From NCBI GenBank assembly GCA_947457325.1, contig CANGVU010000040.1, positions 1-8,060 of the forward strand: a stretch of DNA of 8,060 bases. The letters run 5' to 3'. The first letter of the stretch is position 1, and each line of letters starts with the position of its first letter. The notes beneath the pieces are model-generated. The model did not search any database. It was not told the DNA's origin and saw only the letters and a list, made by a program, of their open reading frames with translations. The position numbers and the translations under genes are program-made. The DNA comes from Flavobacteriales bacterium (GTDB lineage Bacteria > Bacteroidota > Bacteroidia > Flavobacteriales_D > Sanyastnellaceae). Below are positions 1-5,903 of this stretch, in pieces.

Positions 1-186
1 AGGCAAACAAAAATTACCATTGGTACCATAGATATCAGCAATGGTCATCCAATCGATGGCACCTGCGATGGACCATTGACCGCTATCAGAGGCTTGGAAC
101 TGAGCGGATGTGCAGGGATTTGATTGTGCGATGGAAATCATCGGAATCCAAGCACCTAGCATCAATGCTAAAATGATTTTTCTCAT
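1..186 (-). CDS. Exported protein of unknown function, N-terminal part only
   Basis: This is an open frame of 62 codons running off the left edge of the window, so only the N-terminus is visible. It begins MRKIILALMLGAW, a basic start followed by a hydrophobic core, and continues to ISIAQSNPC. This is a standard Sec signal peptide with a likely signal peptidase I cut after Ala20 (SIA before Q). The mature part starts with a Cys near residue 25 and is rich in Ser, Gly, Trp and Asp, as in secreted or cell-surface proteins of Bacteroidota. An in-frame ATG six codons upstream (base 204) would add MHKLKK. I prefer the start at 186 because it follows an A-rich leader and gives a compact signal peptide. 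The gene lies downstream of purQ on the same strand, but the 82-base spacer and different role suggest no functional link. The family cannot be named from this fragment. Confidence 0.65.
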   Translation of the reverse strand, partial: MRKIILALMLGAWIPMISIAQSNPCTSAQFQASDSGQWSIAGAIDWMTIADIYGTNGNFCLP

Positions 187-268
187 TTTTTTTAGTTTGT
201 GCATATATATAGCACAATGAATTAAACAAACCCAATGAAAAATGTTAAAAGCAGCAGAGAAATGTTAA

Positions 269-961
269 CTAGGCGGGCAGTTGCGCCAAGATGGACTCGA
301 AAATAACGCGTCCATCGGTATTGCTCAATTCAAAATCCGAAGCTCTTTCTGGATGGGGCATCATTCCAAATACATTTTTCTTGGCATTGGTAACACCTGC
401 TATGTTGTTTAAAGCCCCGTTGGGATTGCTTTCAGGAGTGATATTTCCATCACGGTCGCAATATCGGAATAGTACCTGCCCATTGTCTTCAATTCTTTTT
501 AGTTCTTCAGAACTAGCAAAGAAATTCCCCTCGCCATGCGCAATAGGTATTTGGAATACAGAATCCAAGAGTAGGTTTTGGGTAACAATATTGCTGTTGT
601 TGTCCGCCTTTAAATGGACATTTTTACAAATGAATTTACGGCTGTTATTGTGCAGCAATGCGCCGGGTAAGAGATTAGCCTCTGTTAAAATTTGAAACCC
701 GTTGCAAATGCCCATCACGTAGCCACCTTTATTTGCGTGATTGATCACCTCATCCATTATGGGTGAAAAACGCGCAATGGCCCCACTTCTCAGGTAGTCG
801 CCATATGAAAAACCACCAGGAACCATGATGAAATCACAACCTTGTATACTTGAGTCTTTGTGCCAAAGTTTTACCACCTCTTGGTGCAAAACATCTTGAA
901 GGGTATAAACCAAATCCTCGTCACAATTGCTACCCGGAAAAACAACAACGCCAAATTTCAT
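269..961 (-). CDS. purQ: Phosphoribosylformylglycinamidine synthase subunit PurQ (glutaminase)
   Basis: PurQ is the class I glutamine amidotransferase subunit of FGAM synthase, step four of de novo purine synthesis in the cytoplasm. It releases ammonia from glutamine for PurL, with PurS bridging the two. The 230-residue product has the family's usual length and opens with MKFGVVVFPGSNCDED, the classic PurQ start. VPGGFSYGDYLRSGAIA (about 47-63) is the oxyanion region, GICNGFQ (84-90) holds the nucleophile Cys86, and MPHPER (201-206) holds the catalytic pair His203 and Glu205. The protein appears intact. The start at 961 is set by the family N-terminus and lies 13 bases downstream of a TAnnTTTG box. 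Neither purL nor purS is in the window, so this subunit is encoded apart from its partners or they lie elsewhere. The stand-alone subunit implies a PurS/PurL/PurQ-type enzyme rather than the single long PurL with a built-in glutaminase domain. Confidence 0.97.
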   Translation of the reverse strand: MKFGVVVFPGSNCDEDLVYTLQDVLHQEVVKLWHKDSSIQGCDFIMVPGGFSYGDYLRSGAIARFSPIMDEVINHANKGGYVMGICNGFQILTEANLLPGALLHNNSRKFICKNVHLKADNNSNIVTQNLLLDSVFQIPIAHGEGNFFASSEELKRIEDNGQVLFRYCDRDGNITPESNPNGALNNIAGVTNAKKNVFGMMPHPERASDFELSNTDGRVIFESILAQLPA

Positions 962-974
962 GATTATTTTTTTT

Positions 975-1006
975 CAAAATTACGAAATGCTTTATACTAG
1001 AACCAA
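975..1006 (-). promoter_or_regulatory. Putative Bacteroidota-type promoter of purQ
   Basis: On the minus strand TAATTTTG (982 down to 975) matches the Bacteroidota -7 box TAnnTTTG exactly. A TTG (1006-1004), the usual -33 core, lies 21 bases upstream of it. The box ends 13 bases before the purQ ATG, so the leader would be very short. The -33 part lies inside the last codons of the upstream membrane-protein gene. The site is supported by motif match only. AT-rich DNA produces such matches by chance, but the position just before a start codon favours a real promoter. Confidence 0.5.
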
Positions 1007-1947
1007 TGAAAAAATTCAATCATTGCAATTGCCATTGAAATGTAAAAGACAAAAGGCGCCAAAAGACTTGTTCTGTAATGTGTCCAATAATGGGAAAGCA
1101 ATAAAACAGGAGCAATGGAAACCAATTCATTTATTTTGACGCAATGGTGGAGAATGTAGTCCACAGACATGGCTCCAGCAGAAACTGTAAACAAAAGCAC
1201 CAAGTATTGTTTGCTTTGAACCGTTTTGTTTGACTGTCGGTCCTCTTTATGCGACAAGGAAAGAATGGCAAGAACTACTGCAAGAACCAAAGTGACAATA
1301 AAAAGCATTGATGGTGGAGTTGAAGTGGTGGAGTTGAAACCGCTGAAAAATGTCCAAAAGAAGCTCTGTTCTGATGGATATGCAGTTAGCCATTTGTAAC
1401 AATTCCAATACAGCAGAGGCGTAAAGAAGCCAAGTATAACCAGTGTTAGGTCTTTAATTGAAAAAGGTCTGTTCCATATAGAGAGAAAAATCAACACAAG
1501 AGGGAATAAGAGATAGAATTCATCCAAAAGAGCGGATAAACCCATGAAAAGTGCAGATAGAAACAGTTGATGTGCGATTTTCTTTTGCTTGAAAATGGAA
1601 AAGGCAAAATAAAATGAAATTAAAGCTCCCGTTTGAGCAATGAGCTGAATCAAATTGCCCGTTTGAACGCAAGCAATGGATGTGAAAACAGCATAAATAA
1701 GACCAGTTAGATAGGCAGGGGAATGGTACAATTCACTTCTGTTGTAAATGAGATTTGCAATGACTGCATTTATTGAGAGAATAACGATGAAGGTAAAGTT
1801 CAAAAAGTTGCCATTCATCCATGCATGAGATGTGTTTTGTGAATGCAACCATAATTCATGTTGACCGGATAAGATGGTCAAAGTTATGACTATCGGATAA
1901 GTGAGCGGTAAAAGCGGTGAGTTTTGCGTAAAGCTTCTTAGAATCAT
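997..1947 (-). CDS. Polytopic inner-membrane protein, DUF6427-like
   Basis: The 316-residue product is very hydrophobic, with roughly nine to eleven candidate membrane segments, for example around residues 13-29, 48-68, 78-95, 98-118, 125-158, 165-184, 212-232, 247-266, 274-288 and 294-312. The short charged loops include NRPFSIKDL (159-167) and a polar loop near 232-246. Length, the start MILRSF and the pattern 'NRPFSIKDL...GFFTPLLYW' in mid-protein resemble the DUF6427 family of flavobacteria, whose function is unknown. I base this on recall, not on a search. No catalytic motif is visible. The ATG at 1947 is the first in frame and gives the expected short N-terminus. The gene is divergent from the small membrane protein at 2020 and is followed after 35 bases by purQ. 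It could be a membrane partner of the adjacent polysaccharide cluster, but nothing in the sequence proves that. Confidence 0.8.
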   Translation of the reverse strand: MILRSFTQNSPLLPLTYPIVITLTILSGQHELWLHSQNTSHAWMNGNFLNFTFIVILSINAVIANLIYNRSELYHSPAYLTGLIYAVFTSIACVQTGNLIQLIAQTGALISFYFAFSIFKQKKIAHQLFLSALFMGLSALLDEFYLLFPLVLIFLSIWNRPFSIKDLTLVILGFFTPLLYWNCYKWLTAYPSEQSFFWTFFSGFNSTTSTPPSMLFIVTLVLAVVLAILSLSHKEDRQSNKTVQSKQYLVLLFTVSAGAMSVDYILHHCVKINELVSIAPVLLLSHYWTHYRTSLLAPFVFYISMAIAMIEFFHWF

Positions 1948-1995
1948 TTCGATTACAAAAATGAGGATGTTTTTTTATTTTTATGCAATGTTCAT

Positions 1996-2003
1996 TACTT
2001 TTG
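1996..2003 (+). promoter_or_regulatory. Putative -7 box for the plus-strand operon
   Basis: TACTTTTG matches the Bacteroidota -7 consensus TAnnTTTG exactly and ends 16 bases before the ATG at 2020. It lies in the 72-base spacer between two divergent genes, where a plus-strand promoter is expected. There is no clean TTG at the -33 position, only a T-rich run near 1970-1980, so the upstream half is weak. If real, it would drive the small membrane protein and the coupled epimerase and flippase genes from a leader of only about ten bases. Confidence 0.45.
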
Positions 2004-2019
2004 CTCAAATCTTTTAATT

Positions 2020-2208
2020 ATGAATTTACAAAGCGTCCTGAACCCAATTGCTAGCTTGTTTCAAGGTTATTTTGAACATTTGTTGGTTCCATCTTTGAGT
2101 ATCATGAATACCATTTGTATCATAGGGGGATTTTATGGCCTTTGGTTGTGGTTAAAAAGACAAAAGGCTTACAATGAAAAAGCCAAACAGGACGGCGGTA
2201 TTGCATGA
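2020..2208 (+). CDS. Small single-span membrane protein, DUF6341-like
   Basis: The 62-residue product has an amphipathic start (MNLQSVLNPIASLFQGYFEH), one membrane segment at about 27-45 (SIMNTICIIGGFYGLWLWL) and a charged, Lys-rich cytoplasmic tail (KRQKAYNEKAKQDGG). The arrangement resembles the short DUF6341 proteins of flavobacteria: a hydrophobic N-terminal helix around a phrase like 'LFxPLxxLR', one span ending in a W-L-K pattern, then a charged tail. In those genomes I recall them sitting near DUF6427 genes, as here. This is recall, not a search result. The reading frame is supported by the promoter-like box just upstream and by the ATGA overlap with the epimerase start, which suggests coupled translation. 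No function is known; a role as an accessory or anchor subunit for a membrane complex is only a guess. Confidence 0.72.
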   Translation: MNLQSVLNPIASLFQGYFEHLLVPSLSIMNTICIIGGFYGLWLWLKRQKAYNEKAKQDGGIA

Positions 2209-3200
2209 TTTTGCCAATGAGTGTTGACACTCAAATCACTAAAGTTTTGGTAACCGGCGGAGCCGGATTTATAGGCTCGAACCTATGTGAAAGATTACTG
2301 CGTGATGGGTTTAAAGTAGTTTGTTTGGACAATCTTTCTACGGGTTATTCAAAGAACATTGAAGCTTTTTTTGATAATCCACTTTTTCAGTTTGTCCAAG
2401 GAGATATTAGGGATTTTAATACATGTGTTCGCGCTGTAGAAGGATGCACTTATGTTTTTCATCAAGCAGCTTTGGGTTCTGTTCCGCGTTCCATCAATGA
2501 TCCGATAGCTACTAATTCCGTTAATATTTCAGGATTTATCAATATGCTTGAGGCTTCCAAGCAGGCTGGAGTGAAGCGATTTATTTTTGCTGCAAGTTCA
2601 AGTACTTATGGTGATTCAGAGGTTTTACCTAAAGTTGAGGAATCCATTGGGAAACCATTGTCCCCCTACGCTGTTACCAAACTCGTGAATGAGTTATATG
2701 CAGATGTTTTTCATAGAACCTATGGAATGGAATACATTGGATTACGGTATTTCAATGTTTTCGGGAAAAATCAAGATCCTGATGGTGCTTATGCCGCTGT
2801 CATCCCTCGTTTTGTAAAGCAGTTCATGCAATTGGAATCACCTGTTATCAATGGTGATGGCTCCTTCTCAAGAGACTTCACTCACATTCAGAATGTGTTG
2901 AACGCCAATATGCTATCCATGGCCACGGATAACCCGGATGCAATTAATCAAATTTACAATGTTGCTTGTGGCGAAGCCACAACGCTAAAAGATTTGGCAG
3001 AAATGATTAGGTCTACCTTAATTAATAAAGATGTGGAGATCGGTCAGGTACCCATTGTTTTTGGTGATAATAGATTGGGTGATATTCCCCATTCTTTGGC
3101 TTCAATCGAGAAAATTAATCTTAAATTAGGTTACAAACCGGTGGTGCTGATTCAGGAGGGATTGGCGGATGCTATTGATTGGTACTGGAGCAATATTTAG
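2205..3200 (+). CDS. wbpP: UDP-N-acetylglucosamine 4-epimerase, WbpP/TviC type
   Basis: This is an extended short-chain dehydrogenase/reductase that uses bound NAD to invert C4 of a UDP-sugar, most likely UDP-GlcNAc to UDP-GalNAc, in the cytoplasm. The 331-residue protein has the Rossmann motif TGGAGFIG (17-24), the NAD-binding aspartate region LDNLSTG (41-47), the catalytic serines and tyrosine in SSSTYGD (131-137) and SPYAVTK (Tyr155, Lys159), and the phrases GSVPRSINDP, RYFNVFG, AAVIPRF, NGDGSFSRDF and GDIPHSLA. These closely follow Pseudomonas WbpP as I remember it, favouring N-acetylated substrates over plain UDP-Glc. TviC uses the uronic-acid form; no UDP-sugar dehydrogenase is visible here, so UDP-GlcNAc is the better guess. 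The ATG overlaps the stop of the preceding gene (ATGA); an in-frame ATG four codons later (2217) is an alternative. It opens the polysaccharide gene run. Confidence 0.93.
   Translation: MILPMSVDTQITKVLVTGGAGFIGSNLCERLLRDGFKVVCLDNLSTGYSKNIEAFFDNPLFQFVQGDIRDFNTCVRAVEGCTYVFHQAALGSVPRSINDPIATNSVNISGFINMLEASKQAGVKRFIFAASSSTYGDSEVLPKVEESIGKPLSPYAVTKLVNELYADVFHRTYGMEYIGLRYFNVFGKNQDPDGAYAAVIPRFVKQFMQLESPVINGDGSFSRDFTHIQNVLNANMLSMATDNPDAINQIYNVACGEATTLKDLAEMIRSTLINKDVEIGQVPIVFGDNRLGDIPHSLASIEKINLKLGYKPVVLIQEGLADAIDWYWSNI
2966..2982. repeat. Short perfect hairpin with GAA loop inside the epimerase gene
   Basis: The arms TTGTGGC and GCCACAA flank a three-base GAA loop. The centre GCGAAGC is a sequence known to fold into an unusually stable DNA mini-hairpin. 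It encodes residues 254-260 (ACGEATT), a conserved-looking stretch of the epimerase, so protein coding may fully explain it. No regulatory role is claimed. Confidence 0.5.
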
Positions 3201-3211
3201 TAGGTAGTACA

Positions 3212-4672
3212 TTGGAAGTTAAATTCTCTTCTCAAGATGAAACTAAGATTAAGACAGCCAAGGGTTTCTTTTGGAGTTTTATTGAGAACTTTTTAAGTCA
3301 AATAGTCACATTTATTGTTGGAATTGTGCTTTCCAGGTTGCTTAGCCCTGACCTATTTGGTATGGTTGGGATGATTGTAATCTTTATCGCGATTTCTGAA
3401 ATTTTTGTCAATAGTGGGTTTCATCAATCTTTGATCAGAAAGCAGAATGCAAATCAAGAGGATTTTTCAACCATATTTTTCACCAATTTGGGGATAGCCT
3501 TCGTTTTTTTGATTGCACTGCTTGGGATCAGTCCCTCAATTGCTCAGTTTTATGGACTACCTATTTTAGGCGAAATATTGCCAGTTTTTGGGATTGTTGT
3601 ATTCATTGATGCATTGGCGCTCGTGCAAAAAACGGATTTGACTAGAAAACTTGATTTTAAATTGCTAGCAAAGATTTCATTGGTGTCAAATCTTGTTGGG
3701 GGATCTATTGGGATTATTGCTGCATATCAAGGCTTGGGGGTGTGGAGTTTAGTGATGAAAAGTATCTTTCAAAAATTGACATCGACCATTTTGCTTTGGT
3801 TACAGAATAAGTGGAGACCTCTTTTGATTTTTAATTGGGTTTTGTTAAAAGAGCATTTTAGGTTTGGAAATAAGTTATTAATCAGCGGAATTATTGATAC
3901 CATTTTTGCGAATTTGTATTACTTAGTCATTGGCAAGTATTTTTCAATGACGGAAGTTGGATATTATTCAAGAGCGGATCAATTTCAGAAAATGCCGTCC
4001 TCTAACTTTAGCAGTGTAGTTTCAAGAGTTAGTTTCCCTGTTTTAGCAGCATTGACCGGCAACGATATTGAATTGCGGTTAACCTTCCGTAAACTGCTTC
4101 AGGGGACAATGATTGTTTCTATATCAATGATGTCGATGCTGGCAGCATTTTCTGACACGTTGATTGAGGTGCTGATAGGTAAGGCCTGGCTGCCATGTGT
4201 CATTTATTTGAAGTTGCTCTGTGTAATTGGCATGTTCTATCCATTGCATCATTTGAATTTGCTGATTCCTCAAGTCGTTAATAGACCTGAGATATTTCTA
4301 CGATTGGAAATAATAAAAAAGATCATATTGGTTATGGTCGTAGGACTTGGCGTCCAATGGGGTGTGGTTTGGATGTTGCAGGCTACCATTGTTTTTAATG
4401 TTGTGGCCTATTTTTTACATGCATGGTCGACTGCGAGATTGATTAATTACTCCATTGTTAGCCAGACCAAGACTTTAATCGGCCCTTTGATTTTAGGGTG
4501 TGGGGTTTATATTTCGGTTGCGCTCTTGCGAATGATTTGTGATTTGGATACGCCATTTTTATTTCTGTTGATTCAAGTGTTGGTGTCTGTGATTGCTTTT
4601 TATTGTGGGGTTAGATTATTTTTTAGGGAGTATTATAATATCTTTTTATCTTTACTGATGAAACAAGTTTAG
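3212..4672 (+). CDS. Polysaccharide flippase, Wzx/WzxC-like (Polysacc_synt family)
   Basis: This integral membrane protein would flip undecaprenyl-linked repeat units from the cytoplasmic to the periplasmic face. It has about 486 residues, usual for the family, with 12 to 14 hydrophobic segments. The opening KTAKGFFWSFIENFLSQ, followed by VLSRLLSPDLFGMVG, is the hallmark start of WzxC-like members of the MOP superfamily. NSGFHQSLIRKQN and the mid-protein VGYYSRADQFQKMPSS also fit this group. There is no in-frame ATG before the conserved start; the first is at 3362, inside the first membrane hairpin. The choices are TTG at 3212, 12 bases after the epimerase stop, and TTG at 3179, which would overlap the epimerase by 22 bases. 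I chose 3212 because it gives a normal short hydrophilic N-terminus. The linked substrate is unknown; the neighbouring epimerase and glycosyltransferases make it part of a Wzx/Wzy-type pathway. Confidence 0.9.
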   Translation: MEVKFSSQDETKIKTAKGFFWSFIENFLSQIVTFIVGIVLSRLLSPDLFGMVGMIVIFIAISEIFVNSGFHQSLIRKQNANQEDFSTIFFTNLGIAFVFLIALLGISPSIAQFYGLPILGEILPVFGIVVFIDALALVQKTDLTRKLDFKLLAKISLVSNLVGGSIGIIAAYQGLGVWSLVMKSIFQKLTSTILLWLQNKWRPLLIFNWVLLKEHFRFGNKLLISGIIDTIFANLYYLVIGKYFSMTEVGYYSRADQFQKMPSSNFSSVVSRVSFPVLAALTGNDIELRLTFRKLLQGTMIVSISMMSMLAAFSDTLIEVLIGKAWLPCVIYLKLLCVIGMFYPLHHLNLLIPQVVNRPEIFLRLEIIKKIILVMVVGLGVQWGVVWMLQATIVFNVVAYFLHAWSTARLINYSIVSQTKTLIGPLILGCGVYISVALLRMICDLDTPFLFLLIQVLVSVIAFYCGVRLFFREYYNIFLSLLMKQV

Positions 4673-4691
4673 ACTTTAATGAATAATAGAA

Positions 4692-5519
4692 ATGAGTGTT
4701 AGGGCTAGGTTAAATAAAATTTTTAATAAACCGATATTATTCACTTTTATCCCTCTAGTGAATAAAGTGATAACTCTTGTCAAGAGGAAAACGGCAACTT
4801 CAACAATATGGAATGCTCAATATAAACGTTTTGAATTGCGGGAGAATGGTCAGTGGATTCAGGTTGATGTCTTGCCTTATTGGGGCTGTACTAAGCAGTA
4901 TTTGAGAGATGCAGTGAATAGAATTAATCTTGTCGGTATTGAACTTGGCAAGTCCGACACCGTGGTAGATATTGGCTCAGGAACAGGGACGGAAGCAGTC
5001 ATTTTTTCTGAATTGGTGGGTGAATCAGGAAAAGTTTATGCCATTGAAGCCCATCCAGAGACTTATTGCAGTTTGGAGTTATTGGTTCAAAAGGGTGAAC
5101 ATAGGAACATTTTGCCATTTCACTTGGCCATTGGAAATACAGAAGGAACGGTGCGTATGGATGATTTAGCAGATCATGAGAAGAATGCAGTTTCATTTGA
5201 TGGCGTGTCAAGCAACTCTGGCCTCTCGGTTCAAATGGTAACATTGGATCAATTTGTTGCAAAGAATAATATTACCCAAATAGATTTTCTTAAAGTCAAC
5301 ATTGAAGGCTCTGAATCCTTAATGATTGAGGGAATGAAGGAGAGCATTGGAATTGTCCGCAATGCAGCCATTAGCTGTCATGATTTTTTAAATCATGACT
5401 CAAGTAAGCCAATAATGAAAAAAGTTAAATTATTTTTTGAGAAAAATGGTTTTAATGTTAATCATTATCCAAAAGAGCATCCTGTTATGAACAGTTGGAT
5501 ATACATGACAAGAGTTTAG
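4692..5519 (+). CDS. FkbM-family SAM-dependent methyltransferase
   Basis: FkbM-type enzymes transfer a methyl group from S-adenosylmethionine to a hydroxyl, here probably on a sugar of the surface glycan. In the 275-residue protein, motif I is VVDIGSGTGTEA (91-102) and the acidic residue at the end of strand 2 is Glu119 in YAIEAHP. HLAIGNTEGTV (144-154) and the family phrase VTLDQF...IDFLKVNIEGSE (183-208) follow. Asn203 replaces the commoner Asp of the 'DVEG' motif, a variation I believe occurs in the family. About 90 residues precede the SAM fold, more than in minimal members; they contain a hydrophobic patch (about 14-30) that could touch the membrane and may help bind the acceptor. The ATG at 4692 lies 19 bases after the flippase stop, suggesting one transcript. 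The acceptor sugar and position cannot be told from sequence. Confidence 0.9.
   Translation: MSVRARLNKIFNKPILFTFIPLVNKVITLVKRKTATSTIWNAQYKRFELRENGQWIQVDVLPYWGCTKQYLRDAVNRINLVGIELGKSDTVVDIGSGTGTEAVIFSELVGESGKVYAIEAHPETYCSLELLVQKGEHRNILPFHLAIGNTEGTVRMDDLADHEKNAVSFDGVSSNSGLSVQMVTLDQFVAKNNITQIDFLKVNIEGSESLMIEGMKESIGIVRNAAISCHDFLNHDSSKPIMKKVKLFFEKNGFNVNHYPKEHPVMNSWIYMTRV
5377..5399. repeat. Perfect 10-bp inverted repeat with 3-base loop inside the FkbM gene
   Basis: The arms GTCATGATTT (5377-5386) and AAATCATGAC (5390-5399) are exact reverse complements around TTT. The stem is AT-rich except at its ends. It covers codons for residues 229-236 (CHDFLNHD), about 120 bases before the stop codon. It could form an RNA hairpin or a dyad protein-binding site, or simply reflect the repeated His-Asp codons on both sides (CATGA twice). 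It has no following T run of its own, so it is not a typical intrinsic terminator. Confidence 0.7.
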
Positions 5520-5902
5520 TTTGGAAGTATTGTTCAAAAAAGTTCAAGAGTGTTTTAATTTAGCGTTAAACGTTTGCCAGTTGCCCTAAATGATAAGTCA
5601 GAGTTTGTTTTGAATTCAATGACAAATTAACGTCTGCCTTTGAATAATTAAAAAAGGACTTAAAATTAGAAAAGTTGAAGGATTAATTTTTGCTTAGTGA
5701 TTGTGAAGCAGTTTATTGAAAAGGCCCAAAAGCTGTCGTAAAAGAGATAGAACGATATGATCAACAAGAGTCCTCGATTTTTCCTGAAAATTCCAACAAA
5801 TCTTGTTATCAGCTATTGGGATATTGTTGCTGAGCACAATAATTTTGTTTCATTAACTGACTCGGACATTGCTAATGATGATTATATTGATTTCAAATTG
5901 TA
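5520..5902 (+). other. Gene-poor gap in the polysaccharide operon, possible decayed gene
   Basis: This 383-base stretch separates the FkbM and GT2 genes, while all other plus-strand neighbours are within about 20 bases or overlap. It is AT-rich with many stops. In the frame beginning at 5597, protein-like text runs to 5833 with only three internal stops (5645, 5684, 5717); two are TAA codons that could derive from Gln CAA. The longest clean part includes AVVKEIERYDQQESSIFP, starting at 5732. The downstream half is also open in another frame (see the ORF at 5757). This pattern would fit a gene, perhaps another glycosyltransferase, broken by point mutations and a frameshift, but I cannot name a family and chance is possible. 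No clear terminator hairpin, tRNA or insertion sequence was seen. Confidence 0.4.
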
Positions 5903-5903
5903 A
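5757..5903 (+). CDS. Short ORF of unknown function, coupled to the GT2 gene
   Basis: An ATG-started frame of 48 codons encodes a protein beginning MINKSPRFFLKIPTNLVISYWD and ending in the acidic stretch LTDSDIANDDYIDFKL. Its TAA stop shares one base with the ATG of the GT2 gene (TAATG), an arrangement often seen with coupled translation. No signal peptide, membrane span or known motif is visible. It may be a small real gene, a leader ORF for the GT2 gene, or the tail of a decayed gene, since a different frame upstream also looks protein-like. Only the start-stop overlap speaks for translation, so confidence is low. Confidence 0.28.
   Translation: MINKSPRFFLKIPTNLVISYWDIVAEHNNFVSLTDSDIANDDYIDFKL
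5816..5847 (+). promoter_or_regulatory. Putative internal promoter ahead of the GT2 gene
   Basis: TAATTTTG (5840-5847) matches the Bacteroidota -7 box TAnnTTTG exactly. A TTG at 5816-5818 lies 21 bases upstream, the same spacing and the same -7 sequence as the putative purQ promoter in this window. It would start transcription about 50 bases before the GT2 ATG at 5903. It overlaps the 48-codon ORF at 5757, so if this promoter is the main one, that ORF would not be translated from this transcript. Motif evidence only. Confidence 0.35.

Noticed and set aside
240..268. Repeated AAATGTTAA in the spacer after purQ
   Set aside because: Two nine-base AT-rich copies about 20 bases apart are expected by chance and do not form a hairpin or terminator.
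291..695. Open frame of 134 codons on the plus strand within purQ
   Set aside because: It is the antisense shadow of a clearly identified purQ gene and has no recognisable protein features.
1956..1963. Minus-strand CATTTTTG as a -7 box for the DUF6427-like gene
   Set aside because: It has one mismatch to TAnnTTTG and ends only eight bases before the start codon, too close to be convincing.
2255..2270. CCGGC-GGA-GCCGG small inverted repeat at the start of the epimerase gene
   Set aside because: It encodes the Gly-rich NAD-binding motif, which naturally gives GGC/GGA codons; the stem is only five base pairs.
3154..3207. AGGAGG followed by an ATG at 3169, as a possible ribosome site and start for a small gene or the flippase
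   Set aside because: The bases are codons of the epimerase, the ATG opens only 12 codons in a different frame from the flippase, and the distance to the TTG at 3179 is too long for a Shine-Dalgarno site.
4999..5262. Open frames on both strands inside the FkbM gene (also 4972-5169 on the plus strand)
   Set aside because: They overlap the SAM-binding core of a well-supported methyltransferase and show no motif of their own.
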